64,000 bases of DNA from positions 1 to 64,000 of the forward strand of contig LFSI01000088.1 in the NCBI GenBank assembly GCA_001512545.1. Direction: 5' to 3'. Shown in pieces: positions 10,125 through 18,994 of this stretch. The notes under the pieces are model-generated. The model searched no databases. It saw nothing but the letters and a program-made list of their open reading frames with translations, and was not told the DNA's origin. The translations under genes and the position numbers were made by a program. The DNA comes from Clostridia bacterium DTU065 (GTDB lineage: Bacteria; Bacillota; DTU065). Position 1 is the stretch's first letter. Every line of letters begins with the position of its first letter.

Positions 10125-10191
10125 TAGAACTCCTGAATTGTACCTCTGTTGTATACACGGAAGAAGCAAAACTCGATGTTTATTTCAGCTT

Positions 10192-10272
10192 TTAGACCAA
10201 TGGTGTGCCTTGAAGCAGCAGAAGAGGTCTCGCTTTCGACAGCGTAGGTCCCCGCACATACGGACCGCTCAT
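10192..10272 (-). CDS. Candidate 26-aa small ORF MSGPYVRGPTLSKARPLLLLQGTPLV
   Basis: ATG preceded by AAAGGAGAGG with 6-nt spacing; no homology known. Confidence 0.3.
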   Translation of the reverse strand: MSGPYVRGPTLSKARPLLLLQGTPLV

Positions 10273-10505
10273 ATGAAACCTCTCCTTTAGAACAGGTGAC
10301 TGTTTATCGCACTTGTTTAGGCCTTGAACCTGCACAAAGACTTTACTCCCCATTTGGCAGGATTCTCCAAGGACAACATTGAACTTTAATTTGGCTAAAT
10401 TTCCGATGTTGTTAAAATGTCGGTGTTAGGTACAAAATACAGACAGAATACGTTTGCAGGAATTTCCAGCGTCAGCTGATCTAGTTTTTACGTCGATTTG
10501 AAAGG

Positions 10506-11060
10506 ATGAACTTTATGGCGAATTTTCTTGGAGAACCGCTAAAGGCTTTTTTGCAGGAAGTTGCGGATGTCGTTGTGGTTGCCTTCTTTATCATCTTCTT
10601 CATCGCCCAGTCTTTTATCGTTGACGGCCATTCGATGGTGCCAACCCTCCAACATAAGGAACGCTTAATCGCTGAGAAGATCTTTTACTATTTTGCCGGC
10701 CCAAGACGCGGCGACATCGTTGTCATCAAGGATCCCGTCGACCACAATCGCTACTGGGTAAAGCGCATTATCGGCATCGCAGGCGACACCATAGAAATCC
10801 GTAACGGCGTAGTTTATCTGAACGGCTCTAAACTTCCCGAAAACTATGTTGCAGAGCCTATTCGCATCCCCCAAGAAAAGACCTATGAAGTTCCCGAAGG
10901 CCACATCTTCGTCATGGGAGACAACAGAAACAACTCCAATGACAGCAGGTTCATCGGCCCAATCCCCGAAAGCGACATTATGGGCCATGCAGTCTTCATC
11001 TACTGGCCGCTAAACAAGATCAAAGTACTTTCTCGACCAGAGATCTTCAAAGGACTATAG
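10506..11060 (+). CDS. lepB: Signal peptidase I
   Basis: One TM segment, GHSMVPTL (Ser) and RYWVKRIIGIAGD (Lys), GDNRNNSNDSR box. Confidence 0.96.
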   Translation: MNFMANFLGEPLKAFLQEVADVVVVAFFIIFFIAQSFIVDGHSMVPTLQHKERLIAEKIFYYFAGPRRGDIVVIKDPVDHNRYWVKRIIGIAGDTIEIRNGVVYLNGSKLPENYVAEPIRIPQEKTYEVPEGHIFVMGDNRNNSNDSRFIGPIPESDIMGHAVFIYWPLNKIKVLSRPEIFKGL

Positions 11061-11067
11061 AATTCAG

Positions 11068-11093
11068 GCGATCTAGCAATAGATCGCTTTTTT
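11068..11093 (+). terminator. Terminator of lepB
   Basis: GCGATCTA-GCAA-TAGATCGC followed by T6. Confidence 0.93.
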
Positions 11094-11277
11094 ACTGCCC
11101 AGTGCATTGGATAGGCCTGTAAAACCGTTGAACGAGAAAAGTTCGGTGCCGGTTTTGTACTCCGTGAAAGAGTAAAGCCAACGCTTGCTTTCGTCCATGT
11201 GGATCTCCTCGAGTCCACTGCCAGCTTGCTTTGTTACTCGGAATAGCCAGAGTACCATTGGTTTTTCAAACAAAAAA

Positions 11278-11311
11278 ACAGCCTCAAAGCCGTTTAGGCT
11301 TTTGAGGCTGT
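11278..11311 (-). terminator. Terminator downstream of the S41 protease gene
   Basis: ACAGCCTCAAAGCC-gttta-GGCTTTTGAGGCTGT; minus strand ends in T7. Confidence 0.88.
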
Positions 11312-11315
11312 ACTT

Positions 11316-12542
11316 TTATGCTGCATTGGGAAGTGGAGATTCCATGCCCAGTGCTTTCTTTATCTCCAGTACTGCTCTGTGCAGCTGGGTATCTTCATCT
11401 CTTCTTTCAGGTATGAGCGGAACAAAGTCTCTTTCTGCCTCTTCGGACAGGAGTACCTCGATATCAGGGGTAACACCGGTGCCGTGGATAGCGATGCGAC
11501 CTGCCGTTAGATACCTCTGGGTAGTTAGAGACAGTGCTCCTCCGCCAAACAGCGGAAAAATCGTCTGTACCAGTCCCTTTCCGAAGGTCTGCTGGCCAAT
11601 AACCAGCCCGATCTTACGGTCTTTGAGGAATCCCGAAAGGATCTCCGATGCAGAAGCGGACATGTTATTCACCAGGCAAACCACAGGATAGTCCTTCACG
11701 TCTCCGGTTTTAACGACACTTATCTCTCTCACTACACCAGTTCTCCGTTCTTCATAGAGAACCGGTCCCGAGTTGGCAAACATGCTCGCTATCTCGACGG
11801 CAGCATCCAAAAGGCCTCCGGGATTATAGCGGAGATCGAGAACCAAGCCCTGCATTCCTTCGCTTTCGAGCTGCTCAAGCTGAGTCCTCAGTTCGCTAGG
11901 TGTTCTGCCACCAAACGATGAAATGCGGACGTAACCGATACCTTCTTCCAGCATCTCTCCGGAAACGGTGGGCATTTCAATGATCTTGCGTACAATCTCG
12001 ACCTCGTACTCCTTCTCCGTTTCTGGGCGGTAGAGAATAACTTTTACTACCGTATCGGGATCGCCGCGGAGAAGGTTTGCTGCTTCTTCTGTAGTCATGC
12101 CCTTGGCGGACTTCCCACTGATATAGCGAAACTCATCACCAGGTCTAAGTCCTGCTTCATAGCCGGGAGAGCCGGGAAAAGGATCGACGACAATTACTTT
12201 ATCTCCCTCAGCCAGGCCGATAATCACGCCGATGCCCCCGTAGACTCCTTGAGTTTGAATCCTCATCTCATTGTACTCGTAGGGAGTCATGAAGTAGCTG
12301 TACTTGTCATCGAGGGTCTCCTCAAGCATACCGTTAATCGTTCCTGTCTGGCTGTAATTGTCCAGTAGACTGATGAAGCTCACATCCTCAATGTACTGCG
12401 TTTTTACCAAAGCAGCCACTTGTAGAAGTGTAAGCAGATCTTCATCTGGCGGAAGCTCTGCATTGACTCCGCGGACAAAGCCAATGATGCCTCCGACGAT
12501 GACCAGGACTATTAAAACAATCGCTAGTTTGCGGTATTTCAT
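11316..12542 (-). CDS. ctpB: S41 family C-terminal processing peptidase (CtpA/CtpB-like, PDZ domain)
   Basis: PDZ GGIGVIIG...GYEAGLRPGD; catalytic NNMSASASEILSGFLKDR...GKGLVQ; position next to ftsEX. Confidence 0.9.
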   Translation of the reverse strand: MKYRKLAIVLIVLVIVGGIIGFVRGVNAELPPDEDLLTLLQVAALVKTQYIEDVSFISLLDNYSQTGTINGMLEETLDDKYSYFMTPYEYNEMRIQTQGVYGGIGVIIGLAEGDKVIVVDPFPGSPGYEAGLRPGDEFRYISGKSAKGMTTEEAANLLRGDPDTVVKVILYRPETEKEYEVEIVRKIIEMPTVSGEMLEEGIGYVRISSFGGRTPSELRTQLEQLESEGMQGLVLDLRYNPGGLLDAAVEIASMFANSGPVLYEERRTGVVREISVVKTGDVKDYPVVCLVNNMSASASEILSGFLKDRKIGLVIGQQTFGKGLVQTIFPLFGGGALSLTTQRYLTAGRIAIHGTGVTPDIEVLLSEEAERDFVPLIPERRDEDTQLHRAVLEIKKALGMESPLPNAA

Positions 12543-12641
12543 TGTAAGCACTCTCCCATCTAGTTCCTGCAAGAGACCAAAGGTGCAGATTGTTTCTACC
12601 CTTAATTGTATTAGGAACTAGCTTGTTTCAATCCTAGCAAA

Positions 12642-13814
12642 TTACTCAACGGGAAGCCATCCCCATGGATTGACTGGATCGCCGTTGGAGCGGATTTCGA
12701 AGTGCAGGTGAGGACCAGAGCTCATACCGGTGGAACCCACCAGAGCAATGACCTGACCCTGCTTCACCTTATCTCCAGCTTGGGTCAGGAGCTTGGAAGC
12801 ATGACCGTAAAGGGTAGTAATATTATTACCATGAGAAATCACCGTAGTCAACCCGTACCCTGAAACCCAGCCGGCAAGAATAACCGTGCCGTCTGCTGCA
12901 GCTTTAATGTCTGTTCCCTGAGCAGCAGCAATATCTATCCCTGTGTGCATGCGGTTTTCATTGAGAATCGGATGAAATCTCCAACCGTAATCTGAGGAGA
13001 TGCGTCCCTTCAAAGGCCAGATCATACTGATGGTCTTCTTCACGCCATCCTCTTCCAGGGTTTTCTCCTGCAGGCGGCGGATAGCATCGCCAAGTTCTTG
13101 GGAGGCTTTTTCCATTTCTCGAAGAGCTCTGTCATACTCTGCTCTTTCCTGCTCGATCTTCTGCAGGGCTTGCTTCTTCTCTTCGATGTTCTTTTTAATC
13201 TGCGCTTCGTTTGCTTGGAGCTGTTTCTGAGTGTTTTCCAGCTCCTTTTTCTTCTTCTGAACTTCGGCAGTTTTGGCCTGCAGGTCTTTGATGATCTCCT
13301 GATGCTCTTTATACACTACGTTCAACTCATTGATAGTCTCCATGTCACCTTTGATCATCTGCCTAATCTGGTGAGATCGCACCCAAAACTCCGAAATGCT
13401 ATCTGCAGAAAACAGGAAGGACCACCAGCCCTGGGCATTGATCTTTTGCATGTTCCTAAAGCTTGAGCTGGCCTTTTCCCGCAATGCTTCCAATTTCTTT
13501 TCGCTTTCTGCGAGCTCTTGCTGCCTCTTTTGCATTTCTTTTTCTAGAGTCGCCAGTTCGTCAGAGACTTTTTGGATGGCAGCGTTGATTTGTGCCTTTT
13601 CGGCATCTAGTTTTTCCAGAGTTTTGTCCAAATCGTTGAGATTCGTCAGGATCTGCTGCTGCTTTTGGCTGCTAGCCTCTAAAGACGCTCGAACCTTCTC
13701 CATCTCTTTTTTGAGGTTTTCAAACTGTTCGGCAGTTTGCTTAATAGAAGTCTGGGCCAAAGCAGAAGCAGCAACAGCTACAATCAACAACAGTATAGCT
13801 ATTCTTTTGGCCAA
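12642..13814 (-). CDS. Coiled-coil M23 (LytM) murein hydrolase, EnvC-like architecture
   Basis: Signal peptide, long coiled coil, then HTGIDIAAAQGTDIKAA...SSGPHLHFEIRSNG. Confidence 0.93.
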   Translation of the reverse strand: MAKRIAILLLIVAVAASALAQTSIKQTAEQFENLKKEMEKVRASLEASSQKQQQILTNLNDLDKTLEKLDAEKAQINAAIQKVSDELATLEKEMQKRQQELAESEKKLEALREKASSSFRNMQKINAQGWWSFLFSADSISEFWVRSHQIRQMIKGDMETINELNVVYKEHQEIIKDLQAKTAEVQKKKKELENTQKQLQANEAQIKKNIEEKKQALQKIEQERAEYDRALREMEKASQELGDAIRRLQEKTLEEDGVKKTISMIWPLKGRISSDYGWRFHPILNENRMHTGIDIAAAQGTDIKAAADGTVILAGWVSGYGLTTVISHGNNITTLYGHASKLLTQAGDKVKQGQVIALVGSTGMSSGPHLHFEIRSNGDPVNPWGWLPVE

Positions 13815-14668
13815 TATCTTCTAACCCCCCATATGCTGCCGATTAAACCCATGGTAGTACCTAAAATAAGACCAGCGGTTATCAGACCGTATCGGACCGA
13901 CTCTAAGGTTCTAAACGGAAGATAGGGCATGGCTTGAGCTGCCCAGGACGCAAATGAGTTGTAGCTGGTGAGGATAATCAAAAGGGCAGCTACAGAACTC
14001 AAAAATCCCAGCACCGTCCCTTCCCATAGGAATGGGCCAACGATGTAGAGAGGGCTGGCTCCTAAGAGCTTCTCCAGCAGGATCTCCGGTTTTCTTATCG
14101 CAAAGCTCAACCTGAGGGTGTTAGCCACAACAAGAAGAATTGCAGTAGTTAAAATGAAAAACAGTAAGAAGCCAAACCCGCCGATAAACCTCTGCAGATT
14201 AAGCAGAGTGTCTGTAGCCTGACCTCCGTAGATGACCTCATCTACCTCGGGCATAGCTTTGAGCTTCTCCACGATCTCCGGTATAAGCTGGGAATCCTCT
14301 GCTTTCAGCGCATAACTCGCCTGTAGAGGGTTATCTGTCAAAATCCCTTGGAAGTACTCGCCGTACAGAGGATAGCTATCGGTCATCTCTTTCATGGCCA
14401 TCTCGGGAGTAATGAAGGTGAACTGAGTAATTCCCGGTAGTGTTTCAATCTGATTTACTCTTTGATTTTTGACTAAAAATGCTCTGATTTCCAAATTGTT
14501 TAAGAGACTGCTAGTTAAAGTCAACACGTTCAACCACGTAAGTGCAAAGAAGCCAAGGACAACCAATGCTATGGTTACTGTCACAAACGCGGCAACAGTG
14601 GAACCCTTATGTCGCCAAAGGTTACTTAGGCCTTTGCCAATCTGTCTAAGACCTGTAGCCGCTTTCAT
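13799..14668 (-). CDS. ftsX: Cell division ABC transporter permease FtsX
   Basis: Four-TM FtsX topology, MPEVDEVIYGGQ; downstream of ftsE. Confidence 0.94.
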   Translation of the reverse strand: MKAATGLRQIGKGLSNLWRHKGSTVAAFVTVTIALVVLGFFALTWLNVLTLTSSLLNNLEIRAFLVKNQRVNQIETLPGITQFTFITPEMAMKEMTDSYPLYGEYFQGILTDNPLQASYALKAEDSQLIPEIVEKLKAMPEVDEVIYGGQATDTLLNLQRFIGGFGFLLFFILTTAILLVVANTLRLSFAIRKPEILLEKLLGASPLYIVGPFLWEGTVLGFLSSVAALLIILTSYNSFASWAAQAMPYLPFRTLESVRYGLITAGLILGTTMGLIGSIWGVRRYWPKE

Positions 14669-15363
14669 CGTATTCCCTCCCAAAAACGAACACTGCCATC
14701 TTTGATGAAGTACGCAGGAAGGTTGGTTTTCTCAACCAACTCCCACTCATGAGTTGCCATAAGTATAGTGATTCTACCTGTCCTGTTCAAGGAAACAAGT
14801 AAGTTGAAGATTTCGGCTGCAGTCGGAGGGTCCAGCTGCGCCGTAGGTTCGTCTGCCAAGATCAGTTCGGGGTTGGCCACGAGTGCTCTAGCCAAAGACA
14901 CCCGCTGCCTTTCACCTCCGGAAAGCTGATGGGGGTATGCGCGGCTCCTGTTGCCCAGACCGATCACTCTCAGAATGGCGTTCACTTTCTCTTTGATCTT
15001 CTTTCTGGACAGTTCTTGAATCTCCAGTGGCAGAGCAACATTCTCGAAAACCGTCTTGTAATCGAGGAGCCTGTCCTCCTGAAACACGTACCCGATCTTT
15101 CGCCTCCAAGCGGCCTTTTGGCTCTTGGACCATTTGGTAATATCCTGCCCCTTGATGTAGACTTGACCTCTTGTGGGTTTTATTTCGCCGGTGATCATCT
15201 TTAGCAGCGTGGATTTACCTGCCCCCGTAGACCCCAACAAAAACGCGAACCCGCTTTTAGGAATCATGATATCTGCATGTTTTATTACAACGTTGTTGCC
15301 GTAAGCTTTGCTAACTCCGTTCAAGTAGATAAAGGGTGCATTCGACAACTTTTCTCCCCCCAA
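14665..15363 (-). CDS. ftsE: Cell division ATP-binding protein FtsE
   Basis: Walker A GSTGAGKSTLLKMI, LSGGERQRVSLARAL, Walker B LILADEPTAQLD. Confidence 0.96.
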   Translation of the reverse strand: MGGEKLSNAPFIYLNGVSKAYGNNVVIKHADIMIPKSGFAFLLGSTGAGKSTLLKMITGEIKPTRGQVYIKGQDITKWSKSQKAAWRRKIGYVFQEDRLLDYKTVFENVALPLEIQELSRKKIKEKVNAILRVIGLGNRSRAYPHQLSGGERQRVSLARALVANPELILADEPTAQLDPPTAAEIFNLLVSLNRTGRITILMATHEWELVEKTNLPAYFIKDGSVRFWEGIR

Positions 15364-15513
15364 ACCGCTGCCAAATCCGTATCAGACTGTGTTACTGTTT
15401 GTCTTTAAGATAAGTGGAAGAGTTACTCAAATTGGTCTGAACTCAGCTAAATATGCAGGCTTTTCTACATTTCCATTCTCCAAAGCTCACACTATACCCT
15501 CTATGCCTACAAG

Positions 15514-15546
15514 AAAAAGCCCTCATCTTAAGAAGAGGACTTTTTG
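15514..15546 (-). terminator. Terminator of the transketolase genes
   Basis: Minus strand AAAAAGTCCTCttcttaagatGAGGGCTTTTT. Confidence 0.75.
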
Positions 15547-16469
15547 GCTAAAATTTCCTTTACTTTATCTCTAATGCTTTCCGGCGTGAGCTTGTATTTT
15601 TCCATCAGTTCGTTGGGTGTTCCGGACTCTCCGAAGGTATCTTCGATCCCTACAAAACCCATGAGGCAGGGGCTGTTGGCTGCTGCCGCTTCCGCCACCG
15701 CTCCTCCGAGACCTCCGATGATCGAGTGTTCCTCTGCAGTAATGATGGCACCGGTTTTGGCAGCTTCTTTAACGGCTTCCACGTCCAGCGGTTTGATGGT
15801 GGACATGTCCCAGACCTGTATCGAGACGCCTTCTTCCCGGAGCATTTCTGCTGCATCTAATGCCAAAGACACCATGATTCCCGTAGCAATGACAGCGGCA
15901 TCACTTCCATCTTTCAGCTTGGTTGCTTTGCCGATCTCAAACTGGTACTTATCGTCGTAGATCACCGGCACTCCAGGGCGTCCTAGCCTCAAGTAGACTG
16001 GACCTTGGTGCTTGTAGATTGCTTCCACCGCTTTTTCCGTCGAGACAGCATCTGCAGGAACTACAACGGTCATGTTGGGAATCGACCGCATGAGAGCAAT
16101 GTCTTCAACGCTTTGATGGCTGCCTCCGTCTTCGCCGACGGTGATGCCGGCATGAGTAGCGCAGACCTTCACGTTGACCTTTGGATAGCAGATGGAGTTG
16201 CGGATCTGCTCGAAAGCCCTTCCTGTAGCAAAGATCGCAAATGTGCTGGCAAAAGCAACCTTGCCACAAAATGCCAGACCTGCTGCAGTTGCCATCATGT
16301 CTTGCTCAGCTATGCCCATCTGAAAGAATCTCTCAGGGAACTCTTTAGCAAAAAGCTCTGTCTTCGTCGATTTACTGAGGTCTGCATCTAAAACCACGAT
16401 ATTTTCATATCTACGCCCGAGCTCTAATAGAGCCTTTCCGTAGGCATCTCTTGTTGCTATTTTCTGCAT
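15528..16469 (-). CDS. Transketolase, C-terminal section
   Basis: MQKIATRDAYGKALLELGRRYENIVVLDADLSKST...GIAEQDMMATAAGLA; start at MQKIA. Confidence 0.95.
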   Translation of the reverse strand: MQKIATRDAYGKALLELGRRYENIVVLDADLSKSTKTELFAKEFPERFFQMGIAEQDMMATAAGLAFCGKVAFASTFAIFATGRAFEQIRNSICYPKVNVKVCATHAGITVGEDGGSHQSVEDIALMRSIPNMTVVVPADAVSTEKAVEAIYKHQGPVYLRLGRPGVPVIYDDKYQFEIGKATKLKDGSDAAVIATGIMVSLALDAAEMLREEGVSIQVWDMSTIKPLDVEAVKEAAKTGAIITAEEHSIIGGLGGAVAEAAAANSPCLMGFVGIEDTFGESGTPNELMEKYKLTPESIRDKVKEILAKKSSS

Positions 16470-16471
16470 CC

Positions 16472-17308
16472 TTATTTCCCCTCCCAAGTTCCGCCGAGGA
16501 GTTGAATAGCTTCCAGCGCTTGTTCGTAGCTTGGTGCTTTGCCGTGCCAATCGGCTACATGCTCCATGAACTTGACCCCTTTGCCCTTTACGGTGTGGGC
16601 AATGATCATTGTCGGCGCGTCTTTTTCCTGTTTGGCAGCTTTTACTGCCTCATCGATTGCCTGCAAATCGTGGCCGTCGATGTCGATTACGTGCCAGCCG
16701 AAGGCTTTGAAGCGGTTGGTGAAGTTGCCGTTGCCCATGACGTCTTCGATGCGCCCGTCGATCTGCAAGTGGTTATAGTCCAGAAAAGCTATGAGGTTGC
16801 CAAGTTGGTAGTGAGCTGCGGTCATGGCAGCTTCCCAAATCTGACCTTCTTCAGTTTCTCCATCACCGATAATGGTGTAGACCGTATAATCTTTGCGATC
16901 TAGCTTCCCAGCTAAAGCCATTCCGTTTGCAATGGAGAGACCTTGTCCTAAAGAACCTGTGGAAGCATCTACTCCGGGCACCTTAACGGCATCTGGGTGT
17001 CCCTGGAGTATGGAACCGAGCTTCCGCAGCTTCAAAAGCTCTTCTTTGGGGAAGAAGCCTTTAAGTGCCAAAACCGTGTAAAGAGCTGGCGCGCAGTGCC
17101 CTTTCGATAGCACAAACCTGTCGCGATCGGGATCGTCAGGGTTTGTCGGGTCTACATTCATAGCATGGAAGTAAAGATAGGTAAGAATATCAATACAGGA
17201 GAGGCTACCTCCTGGATGACCTGACTTCGCTTCTGCAAGGGATTTGATAATCCAAACCCTGGACTCTTTGGCTATCTCCTTGAGTTCTTCAAGTTTTTTA
17301 TCGTCCAT
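16472..17308 (-). CDS. Transketolase, N-terminal section (TPP-binding)
   Basis: AKSGHPGGSLSCIDILTYLYF...GDGETEEGQIWEAAM. Confidence 0.96.
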   Translation of the reverse strand: MDDKKLEELKEIAKESRVWIIKSLAEAKSGHPGGSLSCIDILTYLYFHAMNVDPTNPDDPDRDRFVLSKGHCAPALYTVLALKGFFPKEELLKLRKLGSILQGHPDAVKVPGVDASTGSLGQGLSIANGMALAGKLDRKDYTVYTIIGDGETEEGQIWEAAMTAAHYQLGNLIAFLDYNHLQIDGRIEDVMGNGNFTNRFKAFGWHVIDIDGHDLQAIDEAVKAAKQEKDAPTMIIAHTVKGKGVKFMEHVADWHGKAPSYEQALEAIQLLGGTWEGK

Positions 17309-17324
17309 AGTTTACACCTCGATT

Positions 17325-18185
17325 TCACTCATTTGTACCTTTATTGGCTCTGAAACCTTCGCCTAAAACCTCGGTAGCTTCTCCAATAACGATAAATGCG
17401 TCTTTATCAATGGTCCGAACCAAGTCTTTTAAGGTCGCTATTTCGGAACGAGAACAGATTACATACAGTATGTTTTTATCTTTGCCGGAGTACATGCCTT
17501 TGCCGTAAAATCCGGTTACGCCTCTTTCCATTTTGGTCATGATAGCCTGAGCTATATCATCGGACTTGTCGGAGATAATGTAAGCTGCTCTGGCGTAATG
17601 CCAACCTTCCTGCATGAGATCGAGCAGCTTAGTAGCAACAAAAAGCGCTAAAGCGCTGTACATGGCCAGCTCTAAACTGAAGAAAAATCCTGCAATTACA
17701 ATAACAATGGCATCTATCACAAGAAGTGTGGCACCTACAGAAAGTCCCAGAAACCTGTGGACAAGTACTGCCGCAAGGTCTGTACCTCCGGTTGTTCCAC
17801 CGTTGGTTATGGCAATACCCAATCCGACTCCCATTATTATACCACCATACAGAGCTGCAAGGAGGGGATCTTGGGTAACTGGGCTCACGTACCTCTGCAA
17901 AATATCAACGGCAAAAGAGAGATAAATAGTGGCTACCAACGATCGCAGACCGAAGACAAATCCCAGTTTTTTTATGCCAAGTAAAAAGAGGGGAATGTTG
18001 ATGAGCAGCATGACCAGTCCAACACTGAGACCTGACAAGTGGTAGACTACTGTTGCCAGTCCGCTAACTCCCCCTGGAGCGATTTTGTTGGGGATTAGAA
18101 AAAGCACAAGCGAAAGTGCCAGGACCGTAGTCCCTGCAAGCACCCCAAGCATGCGCATGATCTCTTTAAAAAGGCGAGAAGTCAC
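17325..18185 (-). CDS. YitT family (DUF161/DUF2179) membrane protein
   Basis: LIPNKIAPGGVSGLATVVYHLSG; C-terminal DUF2179-like domain; GTG start overlaps the wecG stop, with AAAGGGGGAG upstream. Confidence 0.92.
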   Translation of the reverse strand: MTSRLFKEIMRMLGVLAGTTVLALSLVLFLIPNKIAPGGVSGLATVVYHLSGLSVGLVMLLINIPLFLLGIKKLGFVFGLRSLVATIYLSFAVDILQRYVSPVTQDPLLAALYGGIIMGVGLGIAITNGGTTGGTDLAAVLVHRFLGLSVGATLLVIDAIVIVIAGFFFSLELAMYSALALFVATKLLDLMQEGWHYARAAYIISDKSDDIAQAIMTKMERGVTGFYGKGMYSGKDKNILYVICSRSEIATLKDLVRTIDKDAFIVIGEATEVLGEGFRANKGTNE

Positions 18186-18994
18186 TGCGTTGTCTCCCCC
18201 TTTGAGGTCCCGAACTTTTCTTTGAGGACCAAACGGACAAATCGAGGAAGGAGTATGCTCCTTTTGAGCCTTGAAGGTTCTCTGATGTAGCGGTACAGCC
18301 ATTCCAGACCTTTTTTCTGCATCCAGAGCGGGGCTCTATCCACCCTTCCTGACAGAACATCAAAGCTTCCGCCTACACCAAGGGCTACGCGGCAGTTGAG
18401 TTCTTCGCGATTTCTGGTCAGCCAAAGTTCCTGCTTGGGAGCGCCCATCCCAACAAACAAAATATCTGGTCGCAATTTATTTATACCCTCTATGACGGAG
18501 AAATCATCATCGAAATAACCGTGGTGATAGCCTACCAGTTTAAGACCGGGGTGGAGATGCTTCACTCTTGCTGCCGCTTCTACTATCACATCAGGTTTCG
18601 CTCCGAGGAAGTACACCGACCAACCGGCATTTTCTGCCTCTGTGAGAAGGCGCTGCATGAGATCGATGCCGGTCACCCTGGTCTCCAGAGGCCTTTTTAA
18701 CACCTTCGATGCCCATAAGAGGCTGGTTCCATCAGGAACGACTAGATCGGCATTTTTCAAAACCCTGCCGAACTCCGCATCGTCATGAGCTTTAACTAAA
18801 ATCTCCGCGTTGGGAGTAAAGACCAGCGCGGGATTTTTTCTCTCCTCGGCAATAAACCTGCCAATTATTGCTAATGCGCCGGAAAAGTCCACAGCGTCAA
18901 TGGGAATGTCCAGGAGTTCGATTTGCTTGGGTCTCGGCGTAGCTTCTGAACAGGGCCCAGGCTTTTTCTGCTCGTTGGATGAGTTCTGTTGCAT
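18182..18994 (-). CDS. WecG/TagA/CpsF family glycosyltransferase
   Basis: FTPNAEILVKAHDD...VVPDGTSLLWASKVL...FVGMGAPKQELWL; ATG 18994 preceded by AGGAG. Confidence 0.93.
   Translation of the reverse strand: MQQNSSNEQKKPGPCSEATPRPKQIELLDIPIDAVDFSGALAIIGRFIAEERKNPALVFTPNAEILVKAHDDAEFGRVLKNADLVVPDGTSLLWASKVLKRPLETRVTGIDLMQRLLTEAENAGWSVYFLGAKPDVIVEAAARVKHLHPGLKLVGYHHGYFDDDFSVIEGINKLRPDILFVGMGAPKQELWLTRNREELNCRVALGVGGSFDVLSGRVDRAPLWMQKKGLEWLYRYIREPSRLKRSILLPRFVRLVLKEKFGTSKGETTQ

Noticed and set aside
10130-10500. 6S RNA, tmRNA, RNase P RNA or SRP RNA in the lepB upstream region
   Set aside because: None of the conserved cores I know for these RNAs were found on either strand.
15528-17308. Transketolase broken into two pieces by a frameshift
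   Set aside because: Separate N- and C-terminal transketolase genes, each complete with its own start, are a common natural arrangement.
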